From assembly GCF_963675165.1 (NCBI RefSeq), contig NC_087391.1:4266646-4330645 (forward strand): DNA of 64,000 nucleotides. The letters run 5' to 3'. The notes under the pieces are model-generated. The model had not been told where the DNA came from and searched no databases. It saw only the letters and a program-made list of their open reading frames with translations. The stretch is from Halichondria panicea. Its lineage: Eukaryota > Porifera > Demospongiae > Suberitida > Halichondriidae. Shown here in pieces: positions 58,201-64,000 of this stretch. A program made the position numbers and the translations under genes. Within the stretch, counting starts at the first letter, position 1; each line of letters opens with the position of its first letter.

Positions 58201-58315
58201 CTTGGAGCCCAGAGTCCTCATAGCAGCCCATTGCACGTGTTGCAGGAGTACCCCGGGTGGCCTGCTTGCCTGTCAGGCTAGGTCTTTGGCTGGGGATCTC
58301 TGGTAAGGTATCCAT
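52278..58315 (-). CDS. Long coiled-coil protein, unassigned
   Basis: Sixteen exons join in phase to 862 residues: 58315-58058, 57892-57825, 57620-57554, 56941-56666, 56420-56157, 56077-55994, 55889-55792, 55633-55430, 55365-55281, 55215-55123, 55033-54833, 54589-54464, 53487-53302, 53095-52988, 52883-52647, 52511-52278. Residues 1-85 are Ser/Pro-rich (LSPGGQRSPTPPNYLRP). The rest is almost all heptad-rich coiled coil, with stretches such as LARLQERVDKLQTELAQCRE and LQRKLKSCRQSLDSKELHL. There is no enzymatic domain. The make-up suits a centrosomal, ciliary or cytoskeletal scaffold, but I cannot name the orthologue. A 39-bp open segment at 53590-53628 (DDYLRKHIRPLYQ) may be one more exon but lacks an AG acceptor. 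The last four exons were copied twice into the NPC2 array. Confidence 0.8.
53798..54367. mobile_element. 570-bp inverted-repeat element in a coiled-coil gene intron
   Basis: The ends gcagggttttatacaggg and cccctctgtatgaaaccctgc are inverted copies with two mismatches. Inside the left end is tccagggggcagcccccgga, inside the right end a G12 run. Units 1 and 2 lack it at the matching place, so it inserted after duplication. Superfamily undecided. Confidence 0.7.
54725..54795 (-). tRNA. tRNA-Pro(AGG)-like sequence, degenerate or SINE head
   Basis: On the minus strand TTGGTCTAGGGG fits the A box, TCTCGC-TTAGGAT-GCGAGA is a perfect proline anticodon arm with AGG, and GGTTAAACTCC is a worn B box. 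The acceptor strands (TGTCAGT and AATGGCC) do not pair, and the T stem is poor. It is therefore a pseudogene or the head of a tRNA-derived SINE rather than a working gene. It lies in an intron of the coiled-coil gene. Confidence 0.65.
57081..57212. repeat. 66-bp tandem duplication in an intron
   Basis: Two identical 66-bp units start gtcatcggtcaatttccgag. Each contains the inverted pair cgagcaa / ttgctcg, so a foldback element may have been duplicated. An NRF1-type palindrome, TGCGCATGCGCA, follows at 57257-57268. Confidence 0.85.
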
Positions 58316-58463
58316 TGACCACAACTAAGGGAGGACTCACTGGAGATCAGCAATGCTTCATTCTCTCCTTCAATATTTTATTTCTAATTAATTTTGTTGC
58401 AAGAAAGGATTTTTAGTGTTGCCGTGGCGATTGTGCACGTGACAGACGTCTAATCCCTAAAAA
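58316..58463. promoter_or_regulatory. Divergent promoter between coiled-coil gene and TADA2B
   Basis: Only 148 bp separate the opposed ATGs. The interval has a CACGTG E-box at 58436-58441, 28 bp before the TADA2B ATG. No TATA box stands out. Confidence 0.55.
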
Positions 58464-60988
58464 ATGGCGGATGGTGAGTAGGTGTTTGTGATGCTTGCCC
58501 GGTTTGTTGCCCCTTCTCTTACAATTATATTATGTATTAGAATATTAGTCTAACAGCTACTTAGATCAGTAATCCTTATCCGCGTTTAGATGATGCTCAA
58601 CGTTATCACTGTGACTACTGTGGCTGTGACATTACTCTGAGGCTGAAATGCTATGTTTGCCCTGACTTTGACCTATGTTTGGAGGTAAGACTCACTACCT
58701 TAGTATAGTCAGCATTTTATGTGTACATCTTTTTCTATGTAAATCCCACCCCGTAGTGTTTTGCTTCGGGTGCTGAAGCTGGAGGTCATAATAAAGGCCA
58801 CTCCTACCAGTTGATTGTGAGTCTGAATATCCCATACCTAGTCAGTGTATAATTTATGTACAATGTACATGGGTTGTCCCGACGTGATGGGGTTCATTTA
58901 AATCCTTACTAGTTGTTCGTCCACCTTTGTTTACTCTCTACATAAGTATATCTGTAATGTGTGTAGTGCACACATGAATACTATAGTTCCCTGGTGAACG
59001 TAATTACGGGGTCAAACTTAATCAGTACCCTCTCATTAGGATGAGGGCAGTTTCCCTCTACTAGTGGATGATTGGGGAGCCATTGAGGAGGTCCTGCTGT
59101 TGGATGCAGTGGAACAAGACGGCTTCGGAAACTGGGATGACATTGCAGCTCATGTTGTCACCAAAACTGCACGAAGTGAGTGTGTAGACGTCTACGTAGT
59201 CCACTGTACCAACGTACCTACAAATTTGTTTGGCCCCATAGATTGCAGAGAGCACTACAATGACATGTACATCAACAGTACAATCGGAGAAGGTAAGGTA
59301 TTACTTGCTATGACTTTCTCTTGGTTGTGTTTTTATATTCCATCAAGAGTAGTGGTCAGTTTATCCTACCCATCATGATCCAATGCAGGTGTCATTTCCA
59401 GTACCTATCATGAAACTGTATTGGAGGATCACGGAGGAGAAAGTAAGTCAGTTACAGTCTGCAGTACATAGTGAGCATTATCTGTGTACAGTATGTGCAC
59501 AGTGCTCTTGTTATCTACAGTCTATGAGCATACTACTGCACTCTTATTTCTCTTAGTTCCCCCCTCACCGGCTAACTTCACTCCTGTCAAGCTGGAGCAT
59601 GCAGAGCAGTTGGAGCTCGGCTACATGCCTCTCAGAGACGATTTTGAAAAGGTGTGTACTGTATACTGTCACGTGTTACCAAGGGCGTATAAAGAGAAGA
59701 GGGCATGCAACTCACAATGTATACTGTGTATGCGTCGTATTACTGATGAGTCAGCAGGATATGCTATATTTAGCCATGATTTAGCCAACCGCCCACTAGG
59801 GAATAAAGGCTAGTCAGAGTATAAAGTGCACGTGCAATACATTCTTTACTCATAAACCCCCGCCTATTTATAATACGATAGATTGTAGTTGCATGCCCTC
59901 TTCTCTTCATACGCCCTTGGTGTTACTACACTCTACAGAAATAATGTGTGTATACCAGCTACCCATAGAACAGCAGGCCAGCTGGGAGTTTTCCTAGAGC
60001 TCCTAAGTTATATTGCTTACATCTAGTACTATTATCCAATCATTTTGTAAGAGAACAGTTGGAACAGTTGGACGCTTAAAGTTCTTATGTAGCTTCCTGC
60101 TGTCCTGTAATAATATTCCTGCAATAATATTGTACATGTTATTTTAATGGCATGCCATGTATGCAACCCCCCCCCCCCCGTATGCAGGAGTACGACAATG
60201 ATGCCGAGGCTCTAGTGAGCACACTAACAGTGAACCAGGACGATGATGAGGTGGAGACAGCCCTCAAACAAGCACACATTGACATGTACAACAAGAGACT
60301 AATAGAGAGAATCAAAAAGAAGAGGTAGGTAAAGTATTCTTTAAACACCTTCAATCATTATTTTGCTGTATCAACAGGGTAGCTAAGCAACACAATCTTA
60401 TTGCTGGAAAACAGAAGCAAAGTGGTACGTCAAGTTGTGTGTTGTCCATGGTGTAACATTTGACATCCGTGGTATTTCTTTTATTATAGCGTTCAAGAGA
60501 AAGATGCCCAAAGAGGAAAGGTACAGTACCGAGTATGGATTACAGGATAACTACATGTATATGTACATGTACACACAGTACAATACGTAGTGTACTGTAC
60601 ACTACACCTCAGGTTCCTACACTTTACTAGCACACAACTTGTGTGACTGCCTGCTAACACATGCATGGTTGTGTATACAATCGATTGTGGTCGTGAATAT
60701 CAAGTTTTCCTTGCCTTTACGTAGCTGAGGACAGTCAGCCAGCCATCCCATTTTAGTTAGTGTCAATACACGTATATGTACATGTACAATCATGCAACTA
60801 GAGTACATTGTTTAATCTAAGTATCACTTAGGGAGCTGCGTAGTCAGTACAAGCTGCTGGCTCGGCTGATGGAGCCTGAGGAGTACGAGACGTTCCTGAG
60901 CTCACTGAAGAAAGAGAAACAGTTACGGGAAAGGATCAGGCAACTCAAGAGGTATCGCAAGAACGGACTCACAAAGACAGAAGGTTCG

Positions 60989-61023
<35 letters not shown>

Positions 61024-61831
61024 CGTGCGGACACATGTGTGTATTGCATGCGTACAATAACTTGGCAAGTACATGTACGTGATGTGTAGTGGATATTATT
61101 AATTGTCCACTCATTGTTAGACACTCCTGTTTTTCAAGTTAAGTAGCCCTACCATTCATTCTTTCAGACTGTCCTGAGTTCGACTCTCTGAGCAAAGAGG
61201 AGAGCAAGAAGCTCAGTGACACAGACGGTGCTGATTCAGGTATAGTACCCACAGCTGTACCCACTAGCCGGCCTGGCTCTCTTGTGTGTTTTATCATTTA
61301 ACCCTCTCTGTATAGATTCTGATCAGGATCTCATTCTGCCTCAAGGAATTGACCTGCTCTCTGCTTCAGAGAGAAAGGTATTTTTAACGTGTGTATACTA
61401 CCTTATTGTGTGTTTTACGTTGTATTCTGACTTTTCAATATTGCTGTCAATTCATGTAATTGTGTTACTTTCCCAGCTTTGCAACTCCCTCTCGATGAAG
61501 CCGAGGGAGTACATGTCAGCCAAGACTGAAGTGATCAAGGTACAACAAATAGTAGATCCCCCATTTATAATTTTCCTCCACAATGAAGCTATAAGCTTTC
61601 TACATATGTTTGTTGAACTTGCTAAACTTGTCTGTAAATTAAATTCACAGTGTAATATTCCTGTGCCTGTACATACACCACGTCACGCTATTACCCTCTC
61701 TTCTCCCCTTGCAGACATCTGCTATGAAAAGAAGTGGGTGCCCAGTCAAGCCCAAAGTCCCCAAACATTTACCCTCAGAACACAAGCAAAAACTTCAACA
61801 GTATTTCACTCGATCAGGATGGCTGGGATAG
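58464..61831 (+). CDS. TADA2B: Transcriptional adapter 2-beta (SAGA complex)
   Basis: Fifteen exons (58464-58473, 58590-58684, 58757-58816, 59040-59175, 59242-59292, 59389-59442, 59557-59651, 60188-60324, 60378-60424, 60490-60520, 60832-60983, 61168-61239, 61316-61377, 61477-61539, 61715-61831) join in phase to 393 residues (human TADA2B 420). A ZZ zinc finger occupies residues 10-50 (HCDYCG, CYVCPDFDLC), a SANT domain about 62-118 (EEVLLLDAVEQDGFGNWDDI), the TADA2B signature LGYMPLRDDFE about 157, RIRQLKRYRKNGLTK about 275 and a SWIRM domain the last ~75 (LLSASERKLCNSL to SGWLG). The tail matches TADA2B rather than TADA2A. It couples GCN5-type acetyltransferase to SAGA in the nucleus. The first coding exon is only 10 bp. 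The donor after exon 11 (gttcgg) is weak and borders a GT repeat. Confidence 0.93.
59679..59920. mobile_element. 242-bp MITE in TADA2B intron 7
   Basis: The ends ccaagggcgtataaagagaa (continuing gagggcatgcaac) and their inverted copy ending tacgcccttgg form repeats of about 33 bp. A direct repeat tgtta flanks both ends. Non-coding. Confidence 0.8.
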
Positions 61832-62222
61832 AGTCTGCACCAAGTGTGCCATAATGGTCGGCCCTTCCAAGCATGGCTCTATTAAACACACTACACAGTT
61901 ATAACAAGCTGTGTCAGCTATAAATGAACATTTCATCTCATATTTAATATCCCTGATTCACTTTTTATTTTTTGATATCCATGGCCAGTTGTTGACAACA
62001 TTATGATGTACGGATATAAGTACTGACAACATGTGTTGAATGTGTAAACTGGGCGGAGGCTCATGCATGCTAGCCTCGATTCCAGGCCGCTGAGAAAGGC
62101 GCCACTATTCAAGGGGGGGCTGGAGTCGAGGCTACATGCATGCATGCAGCCAGCCACTCCCCCTCTAAACAGATCAAAACAAAAGTAGAGAAGCCAACTC
62201 CTAGATCCTAGGCCTAGTGAAT
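61832..62222. other. Intergenic region between TADA2B and the CARD-like gene
   Basis: No exon is seen. It includes the foldback 62071-62134 and probably the promoter of the next gene. Confidence 0.5.
62071..62134. repeat. Mini-palindrome tagcctcgattc, copy 2
   Basis: A 64-bp foldback whose left end (tagcctcgattccaggccg) is identical to the element at 45664 and whose right end (tcgaggcta) closes it. Spacers differ, as expected for foldback elements. Confidence 0.6.
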
Positions 62223-62836
62223 ATGGATCCTGTGGTGGACAATGGTGTCTGTGCTTTCGCAGCTATCAAGAAGCATATAGTGCGTCTCAACAAGGGCATT
62301 ATTGCCGGGCAGATTCCAGAAAAGCTCTACTCTGAAGAATTGATTGGTGAGGAACCTTGGGAATTGTATCTCAATTCTGCAACCATAGACTCTGATAAAG
62401 GGAAAAAAATTGCAAGAGCTGTCCAAAAGAATGTTCGTCTTTGTCCTGAACTGATGGATAAATTGTGTGATATCTTAAAGAGTGAAAGAGCTACTGAAGA
62501 TATCGCAAACGACCTCCAAGGTACTGCCTGCATGTCGAATGTCGTAGTAAATTCTTCAATATCTATATCTGCAAATTGTTTCATACACTCATAGCTAGTT
62601 GCTAACGATATAGATAACTTGTGTTTACGTAGACAGGATTTTAACTGAATGCTGTAGAACCACCACCACTAAACTACAATGGTTAGCGGCCTACGATCTT
62701 AGTATCATGATAACTATTTACGCCCCTTCTTGTGCCTTTATGTATTCATTCCCTGGGAAAACCCGCCCTGATTAAATTAATTTTACAGATACCTACGTGC
62801 TCAAGAAAGAAGAAGCTAAAGATAAGTCACAATCAA
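62223..62836 (+). CDS. Small protein with CARD/death-fold-like domain, 3' end unresolved
   Basis: Exon 1, 62223-62520 (ATG to CAAG|gtac), and exon 2, 62789-62836 (acag|ATACC to TCAA|gtaag), join in phase. Exon 1 is one helical domain of about 95 residues; KLYSEELIGEEPWELYL, then SDKGKKIARAVQKN and ELMDKLCDILKSE, resemble helices 2-6 of a caspase-recruitment domain. Exon 2 is charged (LKKEEAKDKSQS). A third exon could start at 63311 and would add NASICSV before a stop, but it lies in repeat-rich DNA, so I leave the end open. By analogy it would be an adaptor that pairs with other death-fold proteins. The fold call rests on pattern only. Confidence 0.5.
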
Positions 62837-64000
62837 GTAAGCAATATCGTTTTATCTGCGAGCTGTTTTTGTTTTCATTGAGTGCAGTGGGAGAGGGGGG
62901 GGAAGCTTCTTTATTGGACACATTATATAGTTATAGTTAGATCCCACTTGTGTGTGTTTAGCAGGGAATTATGAGCCATAATCCCATTTGAGTGTATTTA
63001 GCAGGGAACTATATGAGCTATAGTACCGGTACTATAGATTGCTCTGGGCTACAAACTACAACATTATACATTGTATGTTATAGTTATAACACGGGCACGA
63101 GGGATGTATGGAATATATTGCACTGAAGCACGAGGGCGCCAGCCCCGAGGGCTGAGTGCAATATATGCCATGCAGCCCGAGTGCACGTGTTATAACTAGT
63201 TTATATCCCGAGGGCATAGCAACATAACACTGTCCTAGTAACACAATATAAACAGCACAAAAAAAGACAGAGACAACTCTAGACACAGCTCCATCTCTTC
63301 TCTCTTCTAGACGCCAGTATCTGCAGCGTATAAGATTGGCATGACCGACGAATGGCTTGACACAAAATTGTTGGAGTTTTAACTGAAATCTGCAAAACAG
63401 CCCCACCCCACTTCTGGTGCTGCAAAACAGCCCCGCCCCACTTACTGCTGCAAAGAAACAGCCCCACCCCACTACTCAGTGAATACTAGCTGCTGGTCTA
63501 CGCTCGGCCTCATAACCAAGCCAAGAAAGCTCGCTTCTACACTGCTGCAAAACAGCTCATGCCCCCCAGCAAAAAGAGCCACTTCTAGTGCTACGGTGAA
63601 GCAGAATTGACATGCATCACTATGTCGAGGACTAGGTCGATCTAGGAACACAGAATCTTCCACAAAATAAATCTTGGACAATTTTAAAACCTGCACGGTT
63701 GCAAGAAGAAACTCCAGCAGTGCTGAACATTCATTCCTGCATGGCTGGACATACTTTGATACTTGTTATTTCTCATGCGTATTAATTTAATTTTAATTTA
63801 ATTGTCTGTCTAAATGCCAGAGGGGCGTTTTGCGGTCAGTGCAATATGACTTTGCGGTCAGTGCAATATGACTTTCAGCAGTGCAATATGCTTCATATTG
63901 CACTTGGCAACAACGTAGCAACGGGATATAATGTCATTTACAAGAAGATACACATAAAAATTATAATATTGTAGCTAGATTCTTTGTCTAGTAACACAAT
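62837..64000. repeat. Repeat-rich right end
   Basis: Three kinds of repeat are visible. At 63060-63200 a foldback-like segment carries cgagggcgccagccccgagg between two copies of gcaatata. At 63388-63472 a unit containing ctgcaaaacagccccacccc recurs three times. At 63833-63885 a 22-bp unit (gcggtcagtgcaatatgact) repeats. The string tttatatcccg near 63200 and its inverted form cgggatataa near 63923 may be the ends of one element of about 740 bp. No gene is supported apart from the possible last exon of the CARD-like gene. Confidence 0.55.

Overview
The window looks like nuclear DNA of an early-branching animal, most likely a sponge. The genes are animal orthologues (PPP4R2, claspin, TADA2B, a PDZRN3/4-type ubiquitin ligase, NPC2-like lipid carriers) split by many short GT-AG introns in AT-rich DNA. 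Between and inside them lie large numbers of small non-autonomous inverted-repeat elements. The species call is inference. Exon coordinates come from reading splice sites and checking that phases join; for every gene called complete, the exons sum to a whole number of codons.

Layout. 1-9020: a 2,162-residue TPR-CHAT protein with an NB-ARC-like C-terminus (+). 10671-12699: a divergent 3-hydroxyacyl-CoA dehydrogenase-like gene (-), head to head with PPP4R2 (+, 12967-16817). 16818-21799: gene-poor, with several tandem repeats. 21800-28178: PDZRN3/4-like RING-PDZ protein (-). 28600-32756: two decayed copies and one better-preserved but interrupted copy of an NHR-coiled-coil-TKL kinase gene. 33421-40731: claspin (+, 15 exons). 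40983-53800: an NPC2-like gene (-) followed by three tandem segmental repeats, each with an intact NPC2-like gene (+); two of them carry a dead copy of the 3' exons of the neighbouring coiled-coil gene (-). 52278-58315: the full coiled-coil gene (-), head to head with TADA2B (+, 58464-61831). 62223-64000: start of a small gene with a CARD-like fold (+), then repeats.

Functional themes. Claspin (replication checkpoint), PPP4R2 (PP4 phosphatase targeting, DNA-damage recovery) and TADA2B (SAGA histone acetylation) are nuclear housekeeping genes. The NPC2-like genes encode secreted or lysosomal sterol/lipid carriers and form a young tandem array. The TPR-CHAT-NB-ARC protein, the NHR-kinase genes and the CARD-like gene have the look of signalling or innate-immunity genes; the TPR-CHAT-NB-ARC protein is the best candidate for an undescribed system. 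Two divergent gene pairs share short promoters that each contain a CACGTG box.
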